Assembly (NCBI GenBank): GCA_037447655.1
Contig: JBBHKE010001645.1
Span: 1-64,000 of the forward strand
Direction: 5' to 3'
Origin: Zygnema cylindricum
Taxonomy: Eukaryota; Streptophyta; Zygnematophyceae; Zygnematales; Zygnemataceae
Length of the DNA stretch: 64,000 nucleotides
A model generated the notes under the pieces. The model saw only the letters and a list, made by a program, of their open reading frames with translations, was not told the DNA's origin and searched no databases. How positions within the stretch are numbered: position 1 is the stretch's first letter; every line of letters begins with the position of its first letter. Position numbers and translations under genes: made by a program. Positions 43,901-54,201 of the stretch are shown piece after piece.

Positions 43901-45328
43901 ACAATCACTGATTACACTTGAGTACATAACATCATTGTCATTATCATTTGCAAGACTCAACCGATACAAATTGTTTCCTCCAGCAAATCCTTCTGCAACT
44001 ATTTTCCCATTCTTACTCACTGTTTTCTTTCCATTCTCAGATATAGTTTTAAAACCTTTCTTTTCTACCACTGACGTAGAGAAAAAGTTTCTTTTAAAAG
44101 CTGGGACATGCAACACATCTTCCAAAACCCTTTTCACAGGTTTTCCCTCTACGTTCAACATAAGTGACACCCTCCCCTTTGCTTTTGACTCAACAAAGGT
44201 ATCATCACTAAAATAAATTTTGATGGGTGAAATAGATTGAATACTCTCATATAGATGGCGATTGCGGCACATGTGGGCAGATGCACCGGAGTCCATTATC
44301 CATTCGTCTTCCTCCACGCCTTCCGTTGCTTGTGCCATCGCAAAGTATTTCTTTTCGTTGTTGATAGGATAGCTGCTCACATCCTCCTCCTTTAGTTCGT
44401 TGAATAGAGAAGTTGGCCGTCCACCAGATTGAGAAGGAACCCGGCTTTCGTCCCAACCAGAGCGAAAATTTCCTGTAGCTTTCGCTCTCTTGTAGGCATT
44501 ACACAATCTGAAAACATGGCCTTTTTCATCACAATAATAGCATGTCAAAGGTGTCCTTCTAGGACCACTACCTCTGCCACTGCCATTGCCAATCTTAGAG
44601 TCTGAAAACTGGTTAGCTAGTGCCTGAACAGACTTACTACTACCTCTTTGTGACATTTGGTTAGCTTCTTCACTCAAAATAAGTTGAATTGCTAATGCTA
44701 TGTTCCATTGACGCTGTGGAATAGCCCTAAGCCTATCCATGGCTCCCTTATATTCATCGGGCAAAGTTCTCATCAACAACATAGCCTGCTGAGGTGGTGA
44801 AAAGTCCCCACCTGCACTAGTACTCTGAAGAAACAACCTTTTCATAGCATGACAATGATCTGACATACTACCTCCAGAATACTTAAATTCAAAAATCTGA
44901 GTGGCTATGTTAGTCTGGACGGTAACATCTAGCTGAACATACATAGCACGTACACTAAACCAAACATCAGATGCTTTCTTCATCTCAAGATACGACATTA
45001 CCAAATCTTTTGTCATAGACTGCTTCAAAACATTGAGGCAATGGAGATTCTTCTTTCTCCAATCCGGCGCAGTCACATCCGCTGTTCCTTCCACAATGGG
45101 TGACAAGTCCCTCTCCTCGAAATATGAGCTCAACATATCTTCCCAGTATAAGTAGTCAGTTCCGTCAAAAATAGGCAATTTGGGCGGTGGGCCCATAACC
45201 TGTTGAAGGTCATGGGCATTAAGACTCGGCTGCGATCCACTCCCACTAGGATTCACACTTGCACCAGCAGGTGGAGCACTAGGGCTAATAGGAGCACTTG
45301 CAACAGGAGCTGACCCATTATCAGACAT
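40916..45328 (-). CDS. copia gag-pol polyprotein with duplicated gag-protease
   Basis: Polyprotein of a Ty1/copia retrotransposon, 1,470 residues and uninterrupted. Order: gag 1-250; zinc knuckle CYYCDEKGHVFRLC (263-276); protease DSGASAHMC (346-354); GAG-pre-integrase LWHKRLGHVNYDRL (478-491). At residue 507/508 the text jumps back to gag residue 85 and repeats 292 residues, with a second knuckle (686-699) and second DSG (769-771). After FSDD (796-799) it joins the linker HAKGYKVYDIKRNRVVVARN, reverse transcriptase (YVDD 1143-1146) and RNase H (MEAEYMAAS, CDNQAAISVATNPSHHFK). The whole integrase catalytic core is missing. The two 876-bp copies differ by only about three bases. It could supply capsid, protease and reverse transcriptase but not integrase. 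Confidence 0.9.
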   Translation of the reverse strand: MSDNGSAPVASAPISPSAPPAGASVNPSGSGSQPSLNAHDLQQVMGPPPKLPIFDGTDYLYWEDMLSSYFEERDLSPIVEGTADVTAPDWRKKNLHCLNVLKQSMTKDLVMSYLEMKKASDVWFSVRAMYVQLDVTVQTNIATQIFEFKYSGGSMSDHCHAMKRLFLQSTSAGGDFSPPQQAMLLMRTLPDEYKGAMDRLRAIPQRQWNIALAIQLILSEEANQMSQRGSSKSVQALANQFSDSKIGNGSGRGSGPRRTPLTCYYCDEKGHVFRLCNAYKRAKATGNFRSGWDESRVPSQSGGRPTSLFNELKEEDVSSYPINNEKKYFAMAQATEGVEEDEWIMDSGASAHMCRNRHLYESIQSISPIKIYFSDDTFVESKAKGRVSLMLNVEGKPVKRVLEDVLHVPAFKRNFFSTSVVEKKGFKTISENGKKTVSKNGKIVAEGFAGGNNLYRLSLANDNDNDVMYSSVISDCDLWHKRLGHVNYDRLEKMVNQKMVEGVKIRDVTAPDWRKKNLHCLNVLKQSMTKDLVMSYLEMKKASDVWFSVRAMYVQLDVTVQTNIATQIFEFKYSGGSMSDHCHAMKRLFLQSTSAGGDFSPPQQAMLLMRTLPDEYKGAMDRLRAIPQRQWNIALAIQLILSEEANQMSQRGSSKSVQALANQFSDSKIGNGSGRGSGPRRTPLTCYYCDEKGHVFRLCNAYKRAKATGNFRSGWDESRVPSQSGGRPTSLFNELKEEDVSSYPINNEKKYFAMAQATEGVEEDEWIMDSGASAHMCRNRHLYESIQSISPIKIYFSDDHAKGYKVYDIKRNRVVVARNIIVKDEGRGVDVFSQCSNEKKDKSVDYIFLEENPLFFKKNVENASSLSQNDLESSSPPETGSVMPERVVESPLPQVETESQEESHVSRRRTQPSIPATEFPGGVRRSARLRGENAAFAHSAHIEEPLTLKEAFSSNEREHWEEAVNEEMKSIMEAQTWDLVELPPGRKAIGSKWVFKLKLNPDNTIDRYKARLVAKGYNQKEGIDYEETFSPVVRFPSVRILLTLAAIEDFDIHQMDVKTAFLHGDLDEVIYMKQPEGYEEVGKENLVCRLLKSLYGLKQAPRQWNRKLDEFLTRLGFTRISSDHSVYVMCGDNPDEVIFIAVYVDDLLLISRNKEGIARVKQALNSKFEMKDLGEAKYILGIQVERDREKKIIRLTQKEAIGNMLEKFGLADAKGSATPMEYKQKLEGMEHEFGVIIDEELSAEEQKFMSQVPYRQVVGSLIYFMNCTRPDISAAVGVLSRSLQNPRKRDWEAAKRVLRYLVGTRNLWLTLGGDKVSINTWSDASYGDVPSRKSTTGYVIQIGSGTCSWSSKLQKVTAQSTMEAEYMAASAALKELLWIKAFLQELGFTQHGTQIMWCDNQAAISVATNPSHHFKSKHMDIRLHLVREKVFAKVVKLCYLPDEKMVADMLTKALPAPKLEYCRKACGLSE
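42932..45079 (-). repeat. 1,269-bp-spaced duplication within polyprotein gene
   Basis: The first copy is about 44201-45079 and the second about 42932-43810. The joints fall at short shared words: GATGTGAC at the upstream joint and GATGAT at the downstream one. This fits template switching during reverse transcription, or unequal recombination between genomic copies. Confidence 0.85.
45188..45200 (-). promoter_or_regulatory. primer binding site inside gag
   Basis: GGTTATGGGCCCA begins at the base after the LTR end CAACA and is complementary to the initiator tRNA-Met anticodon arm. It encodes Val-Met-Gly-Pro at gag residues 44-47. Confidence 0.8.
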
Positions 45329-45885
45329 GTTAACGGAAGCAAACCCAAAGAGAAATGCCTAAAAGACTAGATCTATATTGTAAGATATGTTACTCACAAA
45401 GAAAGAGGTCTTTCAACCAAACAAACATGTACTACAAGCAAATTAGAGACAATAGAGCATAAAACACCTTAAACTGCACTCAGTGCTCTCATTTCCTTAA
45501 CTCTTGTGTAGAATGTACATTCTGTATTGAAATGATCAATCCTAATTGAACTAAATACTCAAAAGATCTAAAAAACATCTAAAATATCTAGAAAACATCT
45601 AAAACGTATGTACATGGTTCACCAGACACTGTACTAACAAAAATCTAAGTGTTTGGACCAGAATTGTCCACTAACAATATCTATACCCTAAAAATCCGGG
45701 TGATTCTTATCACGTCTACATTCATTGGCGGCCCTACACACTAATTAACTTAAAGATATCAATTCGTGTAGATACTACAAAAAAATCCACACTAAATTTG
45801 GTCAATATTGAACAGTTGGTATTCCAAAAATATTCTAAGTCCTAGACTCAAATTTCTAAGACTTACTAAAGCTTACTTTTCAATA
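45201..45885 (-). repeat. 5' LTR of young copia element
   Basis: It is 685 bp long, against 664 bp for the 3' LTR. The extra bases are mostly one tandem AAATATCTAGAAAACATCTA unit near 45580. The gag start codon is at 45328, inside the LTR. Confidence 0.85.
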
Positions 45886-45886
45886 T

Positions 45887-46773
45887 GATGGAACCCACAA
45901 TACAAAGCCGCAATATTGGGGGTAAGCTATGAACACTGCCGTATACTTGTGCAACAGATGTCCCACGCGAGCATTAGACAACTCCACACCGTTTGAGCAG
46001 TGGAATGCGTTCAAACCAAACCTATCCCACCTGAAAGTGTGTGGGAGTAAGGCCTACGTTTTTAACCATAACAACAAAAGAGGGAAACTGGGACCAAAGG
46101 CCATTGAAGAGACATTCTTATGGTATGAAAAGCACAGCAAAGCATACAAAGTGCTAAACAACACGACAAAGACGATTATCTTCAGCATAGATGTAAGATT
46201 CGGGGAGAAACCACAGTTCACCAATAGTTGGAGTGGACAAGGAGGTGAGACATTTACCTATGATGAACAGGTGAAGCCAATGTCTCCTAACCCTTCTAAC
46301 ATTTTGCCACAAGATGTTGATTCAAAGGAGGACATAGATGACGCTCCCCCAGAACCAAAGACCCTAAACAAGTGCAAGCGCAAACAGAGGAGTTAGAGTT
46401 CGAGTCTGCCGAAATTGCCAAGGAGATCATTGCATCAAATAAGAGGGGCGAAACTAAGAAAGCAGCGGAAGCAGTGGTAGAAAAGAAAAAAGACTTAACA
46501 AAACCAGCACAAAAATCAGCAGACTGACCGAGCCAGATCAAGAACCCACCTAACAAGTTTGGTGATTGGTTGGAGACGTCAAAGGCTCCAACGAAGAAGT
46601 TTGCTGCAATGGCACAGGTTGAAGAACCATCGACTCTAAAAAGTGCTCTTGCAGGTGAAGATTCAGACAAGTGGACGGCCACAGCCAATGAGGAGATAGC
46701 TTCCATTTTCAAGAACGACACATGGACATTGGAGGACTTGCTTGAGATTTCGTACTTTATGTCATATGATTAA
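45887..46773 (+). pseudogene. copia integrase C-terminus and RT start, older relic
   Basis: Plus-strand copia fragment. It has NTAVYLCNRCPTRALDNSTP and CGSKAYVFNHNNKRGKLGPK (integrase C-terminal region, 45929-46200), an acidic linker, then KSALAGEDSDKWTATANEEI and ASIFKNDTWTLEDL (start of reverse transcriptase, 46633-46740). A frame break lies near 46395 and the fragment stops before the catalytic RT part. Its upstream half is missing where the young element begins. Confidence 0.8.
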
Positions 46774-47618
46774 ATAATGTTTCAGTCCGCAAGTCCTTTT
46801 TGGTTCATACTTATGTGCGTCCTATTGTACTTTAGCTTGTTTCTGTTGGATTGGCTCGTGGATGGGTTTTTTAATGTTTTTTAGGGTTTTTTTCCTATTA
46901 AATCTAACAGTTTTAGGTGTTCGCGTCCACTGTTATTCTTGAGTTACAGTTTAGTGATTTTTTGGTAGATTCACATTTCGATTTTTTTTTAGAATGTGCT
47001 AGAGATAATGATTGGGAATCTTTTTGGAATAATACGTGTGTTGTGGAGGAGAAAAACAAGTGCCATGGATATGCCTTTGAAAATGAGTGTTACGAGAATG
47101 ACTTATATGTGCTCCTCGGTGTCTTTTGAGTTATTTTATGATAGGATCGATAAAAGGACAGTTCACAACAACAAAAACAAAAGCATTTTAAAAAACAAAA
47201 CAATTATTGTCAAAGCCTTATATTTAGCTAAAGTTTTTTTTTTAAACAAATACATTTCTCTCGTTTATCCTGTTAAACCCAACAAAATACTATTATGTGT
47301 AAAACAAAATAGAAGGCGACACAAAAGTAATCTTGCCACAAACAATGACCAATGACCAGATGCACGAATAAGTGGTTCAGGCAAAGCTCAGCCTATATCT
47401 TCTAAGGGAACTAATATAAAAGCTCATAGCTCTAAGGGAACCAATATAAAAACCTATAGCTTCCAAGGGAACCGATATAAATCGACAGTACAACCGAAAC
47501 AACAAAGAACCATACAAAAAGTACTACAATGTCAAAATGTATATATTCATAATCGATTTGATTTTCACGAACCGAAATATTATCGAAACCTGTGAACGGT
47601 TAATTCTCAATGGTAAAC
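46774..47618 (-). other. probable LTR-side DNA of relic J with short repeats
   Basis: No gene is recognised. At 47399-47485 three units of about 29 bases share CTAAGGGAACYRATATAAA. On the minus strand TGTTGGGTTTACC (47624 downward) follows a GGGGGAT purine tract, which would be the start of a 3' LTR of the relic at 47625-48850. The other LTR edge was not found. Confidence 0.4.
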
Positions 47619-47624
47619 CCAACA

Positions 47625-48850
47625 ATCCCCCTATTAATGAGAGAATCGTCTAAAACTCATAACAACTAAATTTAGGTCGCCCCCACAAAATTACATCATG
47701 TATGGCTGCATTTGTCAACATATTGGTAGCCTCTTTCAACATGGTCACGTAATAAAACTTGATTTCTTTCAAAGTCACCACATCTTGTGTGAAAAGCCAT
47801 CGTATACAAATATCTTGTGTACACTTGTAAAAAACAATTTTTCACAAGAGCCATAAACTCATGGTGTCCATAAAAATGGTTAAACAGCTAATGAAAATTT
47901 TAACTACACTATTGTTTCCTTGATCGAAATAGAAGTCATGGATGCACGACCAACCATGTATTCCATTTTGGTTGAAGTGAGACCGATGATTGGTTGGAGA
48001 AGACAGCTCAACAAAATTGCCACCCCCACCAAAGACCAAAGCAAATTTAGACATTTATCTTCCGGTAAAATGTCTTTGCCCAAATTTGCAAAGCAATATC
48101 CGATGCATTCTAAAGGTTGTAGATCTATATTTATAAATAAGGTTGATATCGATTCTATTTACCAAATAAAGGTATATTTGGGTCAATTCCTCCCAATAAG
48201 CGTTTTTAAGCGACTCACAGTATATACTTACGATAGACACGAGCGCTAAATTATTGAGCCGTGTACTAACACTTAAATACATAAGACGCATAATCGATTC
48301 TCGATATAGGACGTCAACAATCATTTCGACTTTCAAATTTTTGAATAGTTGCTTTTGAATACAAAGGCGCCGTCACCAATTTAGCTATAACCATAGAAAA
48401 TCCGGATATGACTTCAAGGTAAAATTTCCTTTACTTAGTTTCAATATAACTATAATTTGATGAATCATTTAACCCATCGATATAACAGGCTTCTCTAAGG
48501 TCGGTTCTCTTAAAATGTAGTCGTATTAAACTCTTCAATTTGCGTATTTTATCCAAACGGTTAAAGATCATTTTGAAGTCACTAGCGTACACCAAAAATA
48601 TTATTTCGTTCGCCTTTCAAGTAGATGCCAAATTTTGAAGTCGGGAGAACAAAACCAAATTTCGAGAGCACTTTATGGAAACAAAGGTACCACGTTCGTG
48701 CGCTGTCTTTCACCCATAGAGGGATTTTTGAAGGCGGCATTTCGAATCTTCATGTAAAGTCACGCACTCCGCACTTTCATATTGACTTCTTTTCCACTTT
48801 CCCATTTAAAAATTTCGTTTCAAATTCTATTTGATAGAAGTATTTCATTT
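47625..48850 (-). pseudogene. very decayed copia reverse transcriptase/RNase H (relic J)
   Basis: Read with several frame changes from 48850 down: KTAFLNGKLEE-like FETKFLNGKVEKKSI, then PLWVKDSARTWYLCFHKVLS where active copies have LYGLKQAPRAWY. Next come IIFLVYASDFKMI at the YVDD site and RLHFKRTDLREACYIDGLND (normally a KDLGEA.YILG motif). NNSVVKIFISCLTIF corresponds to the RNase H DN..A motif, and FTQDVVTLKEIKFYYV to the tail. The mutated YVDD and many stops show a long-dead copy. It belongs to a different copia lineage from the others. Confidence 0.55.
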
Positions 48851-50288
48851 CTCTCCGCCGCAATGGCAAAAATCATACGTAAAGAACCACAATTTACTAC
48901 AAGAGCATAAGTCTTTCCCTAATTTACCCCTTTTTTATGTTGGAACCCTTGACAAATAACCGAGTTCTGTATTTTATGACCTCGCCAAAAGCACCGAATT
49001 CTGTTTTAACTACCATTTCTTTATGTTGGAACCCTTGACAAGTGAATTATTTTATGACCTCGCCAAAAGCACCAATTTTTGTTTTAGCTACCCACGTTGT
49101 ATGGATTGCCTTTTTACATTGAGTAATTTCATTATTTCAAATGTCTAGTTTTTAGACATTGAATTAGATTCTATTTTCCACGTCAGTTTGTATTTGGTCT
49201 CCCAATCAAAAAAAAAATCTAACTTCGGAATAGGATTGAAGGTTTTTGGCCAAATTAATGCATAATGCTTACTATAAAATACGATCCAATGTGCGTGAAC
49301 TAACTCAATTCTTCAATGTCTCCTCTTTTTCAGTTAAATACTACCCAAGAGATTTTTTCCCCTTGTTATCTTGATTACTTTTTTGAATCGCGGTTTCAGT
49401 TTTTTTACGATCACTTCTTCTTTTAAACTTGGTTGGCTTGATTTACAACTCTCTGATTTTCAAGTGTCTGAAAACAGTCGAGAACTGTGAGAGACATTGT
49501 TTCGAACACCAATTTCAATGTGTGACAATATTTTGAATCTTGATTTTGAATTTTTGGAATTGACACTAAGATTGACTTCAATATTTTAAATCCGATTCAT
49601 CAACGTCCAAAATCCCTTAAATTCACGCATTTTGAAAGAATCAAAACTCCTTTAAGTGTAGCACATCCAATTAGATCTTCCTAAAGTTTAGAATTTGGTA
49701 AATTAAGTCGTTCGTCAAAGCATTGATTTTTCGTAGTTTTTGAAATCAATTGAGGTGCAAAAATTTGGTAATGATATTTTATCCAATAACTTTAACATTC
49801 GATATTATCTACGGCCATGGGAAATGACGCTTCAACTAGTTTGTTGAGTTTGCAGTAAAGGAAGCAAATTCACTAAACTGTTGGGTATCTACTACCTTAG
49901 TAAGTTTTAATTTGGTCAACTATTGTGTACCGTCAAATTCCTAAATGGCAGATGTAACTATACAATTTTTCAAAAGGCAAATACCAACTTGAATGACGTG
50001 GCCACTCGCCACCATTATGCGTTTCAGTATTGTCAATTTGCACATATCGATAAATAAAGTGGTATTAGTGCACACATGGTTTGAGCGCATCGAGTGAATA
50101 ACCATTTTTTTTCAAGTTAAATGTCATCACTCAAAGTAGGTTGATCAGATTTGAAAGTGCCTATCCGCCACTTCGAAATTTTGTGCATAATCCTTGCAAT
50201 TCTTGTGGCCTCCAAAACGACCCCCTAGTCATCGCCTCGTCCACCATTTTGTCCATTGCCACATCGGCATTCTTTCCACCATGACAAT
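48851..50288. other. spacer with repeat X and gag scrap
   Basis: Repeat X recurs at 48900-49165, with a tandem TTATGTTGGAACCCTTGACA unit inside. No gene is seen at 49170-50150. At 50161-50288 the minus strand may be a scrap of a copia gag C-terminus (GGRFGGHKNCKDYAQNF in one frame). Confidence 0.4.
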
Positions 50289-51416
50289 TGTTGTAATTTG
50301 AAATCTTTATATACAGTAAATAGGGGCTGTGAGAGCAGACCAAAAAGACTTAGAATACTTTCTAAGTAGTTTTATGTAATACTTACCTTTATTAGTATTA
50401 CAATAGCAAAAGTACAATAGAGTGTATTGTACCTTTGCAGGTTTCACAGAGTGGCGCCGACACGCGTCACGCATCGGACAATTGGAATCGCCAGATCAGA
50501 CGAAATGAATATGGTCTGGATACTTCAAAAAATATATGCTACGGTATTTTTGGAATCGTACGGATATTTTGGAAATATATGCTAGTCGACATTTCTATGT
50601 TCATTGATTGGACACATCCGGATATTTCAAAAATGTTTGGTTTGGTACGTTTTATGATCATTGATTTCGATTCGTGTTGACGGACGCGATTCACCTGGGA
50701 CCAGAAGCGTGAATCACGTGGGACCACAAGTGACAAAGCACTCTGGTGCTTCGTACTACACTACGACAGCCGGCTGGACTTTAGCAACAACCGTGACTAA
50801 GCACCTCGAACGTTTATTGTACGGTTTGCCATCTTAAAATATTTCAGTTTCAATAACATTGTTTTGTAGTTTAGTGTAACAAAAATTAGTGTTTCATTAA
50901 TTAGGTTTTTGGAAAATAATAATTGGGTTTTTGGAGGTACTCATGGTAGAGTAAAGTACACGCTGGATTCTTTGTCGTTAATCAAGATAATACTGTTGTA
51001 CAGTCACTCTTATTAGTGTGACCAGTAGATACTCACTCTGAGTATATAGTTCAGGACTTAGACAATTTTGAATCATCCCGTTTTGGGATTATGACATTTG
51101 AAGGGCAGTTTTTGGGAAACTTCCAGACATCATATCTTATGGTTTACTTGGTCATTTGAGCTGCAATTTTGGGAATTGTCAGTTTACTCTGTCGTGTATT
51201 ATTGTGTGAAATTTGAGGCATATTGGCCTTTTGAGTCATATTTTGTGAAAGCTCTGGGAAATTTGAGGCATATTGGCCTTTTAAATCATATTTTGTGAAA
51301 GCTAAAAGTTGGCTTTTGAGTAGGTGCTTGATAGTTTCTGTTATTTTCATGTCCACTTCCACTACTACTGCTGGTTCTCTTGGTTCTCCTCCTACAAATG
51401 TGGTTATAGAACAACA
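50289..51416 (+). repeat. family-3 5' LTR
   Basis: TGTTG...CAACA, 1,128 bp. Near its end ATGTCCACTTCCACTACTAC (51349) starts a Ser/Thr-rich gag head that continues in frame through the LTR end. A tandem 54-bp-spaced GAAATTTGAGGCATATTGGC unit lies at 51208-51295. Confidence 0.85.
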
Positions 51417-52200
51417 GGTTATGGGCCTTTTGTCAAGAATTCCTATCTTTAATGGCCAAAAGTACGCGTACTGGGCGGCGATGAACATTTGAAACTGCTG
51501 ACTTATTAGGGGTTTTGGATAGCTCCCTTGATGAAACAGATCCGAGTTGGGCGAAAAGAATTCAATGCCAAGGAACAATATAATTCTTTGTATTTTAGAA
51601 AATCTGGTCATGTCTCGACTGAGAATGAAGAAGGCGAGCAAGATTTGGACATCACTGAAATCCAATTTTGAGAAAGCCAATGTTCACGAGGAGCTCTTAG
51701 TGGCTGGAAAAATTTGGGGATACAAATACTCACGGGGAACTATGGTCGAGTATTGTGACAATTTCGTGCACTTATTGATGCACACTTTTCTACTGGGGGG
51801 TCATTTCCTGAGTTTTACTAGGCAGCTCTGCTTATTATAGGTCTTCCTAATAGCATAAAAGGTGTGACTGCACAGTTAAAGAGTCATGATAAAACTAGTT
51901 GGTCATGTCATTTAGCATACAATCTTATATTGGAGGAACAGACTAATACTAAACTGCTTGAAGGAGAATGAAAGGTTAAAGCTTTTGCAACAGACTTTGA
52001 CAAAAGAAATCATGTTAATCAAAACAAAAATCAGTTTAACCAAAACCAGAATCATTTTAATCAGTTTAATCAGAGGCCAAATAGACAATCTTATACTGCT
52101 TTTTTCTATTGTTGTGAGAAGGGTATAGATACAAATATTGTTCTAAGGTGAAAAAAGCTAATGAGTCAGGTTTATACAGGCCAGGTTGGCAGCAAAGCTA
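51349..52200 (+). pseudogene. family-3 copia gag, frameshifted
   Basis: The head MSTSTTTAGSLGSPPTN reads through the LTR into EQQVMGLLSRIPIFNGQKYA, the copia gag start. A stop at 51490 and frame changes follow. 51547-51840 gives NLVMSRLRMKKASKIWTSLK and GYKYSRGTMVEYCDNFVHLL, as in UBN2-type gag. Gln/Asn-rich sequence and a damaged zinc knuckle (FYCCEKG) end it near 52150. Confidence 0.8.
51417..51427 (+). promoter_or_regulatory. primer binding site, family 3
   Basis: GGTTATGGGCC follows the LTR with no gap and matches the initiator tRNA-Met anticodon-arm complement over 11 bases; the next bases (TTTTG) have diverged. It encodes Val-Met-Gly in gag. Confidence 0.7.
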
Positions 52201-52339
52201 ATATCACAAAGGCTTTTTTGGAAATCTTACACGTGGAAATGCTCTCTTTTCATCTTTTGCAACTGGTGCAGATGAGTCTATGAGCTTCAATAAGCAAGAG
52301 AAGGTGGAGTTTTTTGCTATGGGGGAGCCATGGAGGGTC

Positions 52340-54166
52340 TGATGGATACAAGATAGATCATGGACAAGGGAGCATTGGCCCACATGTGCTGGAACAAGTC
52401 GGCTTTTACAAATCTGCAGCAAACACCTCCAAAGACTATCTCCTATGCTTGTGGCATGGGTGTTCAAACCTCAGCTCAGGGTGATGTATCTTTGATGGTA
52501 GATGTGGGGGGAAAGTCGGTCAAGAGAACCCTTAAAAATGTTTTGTATTTTTCAGACTTTAAGAATAATCTTTTTTTGATATTTTTAGTGGAGAGCAAAG
52601 GCTTTGAAGTCATTCTGAAAGGAGGTAGACAGGTTGTTAGCAAGAAAGGGAAAGTAGTAATAACAAGAACTAGAGATGCTAAAAAAATGTACCGAATGGA
52701 CATGGCAGAATATAAGGAAAACGATGTTCTCTACTCCAGTGTCCAATCTAATAATGAGTTGTGGCATAAAAGATCAGGACATATGAATTATGATAGTCTT
52801 AAGAAGATGATGAATTCGGGGAAAGTTGATGGAGTTTCTCTCATTTCTCATCCTATAAATCATGTGATGGTTGTTCACTTGGCAAGATCCATAGATTACC
52901 ATTTCCACGGAAACACCCCACAGATCGTAGAAAGTTTTGCAGCTAATACATTTCTGATGTTCTAGGTCATTCACAAGTGGCTTTAGTTGGAGGCATCCTC
53001 TATATGGTTACATTCACAGTTCACTACTCGAGGAACACCAAATTTTATTTCATGCAACATAAAAGTGAAGTCTTTAATCACTTCAAGCACTACAAAGCGT
53101 GGGCGGAAAATCTTCATGGAGTTCTTATCTGTGCGTTGAGATCGGACAAAAGGGGAGAATACACATCAAAGGAATTCAAAGAATTTCTCCTTCAACAAGG
53201 TATCAGTCACAACCTTATAGTTCCATATACACCGCAACAAAATGGTGTTTCTGAAAGATAAAAATGACAGTGATAGACAGTGCTCGGTCCATTCTTATAG
53301 ATAAAGGGCTAGATTTGAAATTTTGGGCTGAAGCACTTTACTGTGCTGTATATATTAAGAACACAATTGCTTCAAGATCTGTAAGTATCATCAATAGGTA
53401 ACATGCTGGAAATATTTGAAATCAAAGATGTATAGGGATCTATAACTCCCATGGAATTCAAGCAAAAATTAGAAAGAAGGGATTGAAATTTAGACATTAT
53501 AGTGTGTGAGAGTCTAGAGTCAAAGGAGGAGGAGTTTATGGCGTCAAAACCGTATAGATACGTAGTTGGAAGTCTTATATATTTTATAAACTGTACGAGA
53601 CTTGATATCGCGGCAATAGTGGGGGTCTTGAGTAGAAGTCAATCCTAAAAAGGCAGACTGGGAAGCAGCAAAAAAGGTGTACAGATATCTTGCAGGTACT
53701 TGAGATCTTAAGCTTGTAATTGGAGGAGAAGAAGTGAAAATAAAGACGTGGAGCGACGCTAGTTATAGGGACATGCTAAGCCAAAAATCTACAACCGGTT
53801 TTGTTTTTAAGATTGGAGATGGAACTAAACTACAAAAGGTTACAGCTCAGTCCACAATGGAGTCAAAATACATGGCAACAGCTTCTACCCTCAAAGAGCT
53901 CTTATGGGCTAAGTCTATTTTACAAGAACTTGGTTATATGGAACTAGGTCCTCAGTCTAATTGGTGTGACAACCATGCAACCATTGCCATTGCCACTAAC
54001 CCCAGTCATCATTTTCAAAGCAAACACATGGATATTATACTTCACTTTGTCAGAGAAAAAGTGCTTAATTAAATTGTGTTATTTACCGGATGACGAGATG
54101 GTGGCTGACATGTTAACTAAAGCTCTTCCTGCTCCTAAGTTGCAGTTTTGCAGAGAAGCTATTTGA
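52340..54166 (+). pseudogene. family-3 copia pol remnants
   Basis: 52360-52965 holds the protease (MDKGALAHMCWN where DSGASAHMC is expected, so the active Ser/Gly are changed) and GAG-pre-integrase (ELWHKRSGHMNYDSLKKM). 52977-53261 is the integrase core end (LRSDKRGEYTSKEFKEFLLQ; PYTPQQNGVSER). A deletion near 53400 removes the reverse transcriptase catalytic part with YVDD. RNase H follows at 53734-54166 (TWSDASYRDML, STMESKYMATAS, WCDNHATIAIATNPSHHFQ, MVADMLTKALPAPK). The last part is shifted by one frame. It is inactive. Confidence 0.85.
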
Positions 54167-54201
54167 CTAAGTGAGTAACTAAGTCTAAAGATTTAGGGGA
54201 G

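Larger units (their letters stand above)
40230..45885 (-). mobile_element. young Ty1/copia element lacking integrase core
   Basis: Two nearly identical LTRs (45201-45885 and 40230-40893, differing by a 20-bp indel and a few bases) enclose one 1,470-codon frame. The polypurine tract TTAAGGGGAG is at 40894-40903 and the primer site at 45188-45200. The LTR start is TATTG, not TGTTG. Flanks TTGTG (40225-40229) and TGATG (45886-45890) do not match, so the element may have formed by recombination or changed after insertion. LTR identity makes it the youngest element here. Confidence 0.85.

Noticed and set aside
40230-45890. Target site duplication of the young copia element
   Set aside because: TTGTG and TGATG do not match, and no shift of one or two bases improves it.
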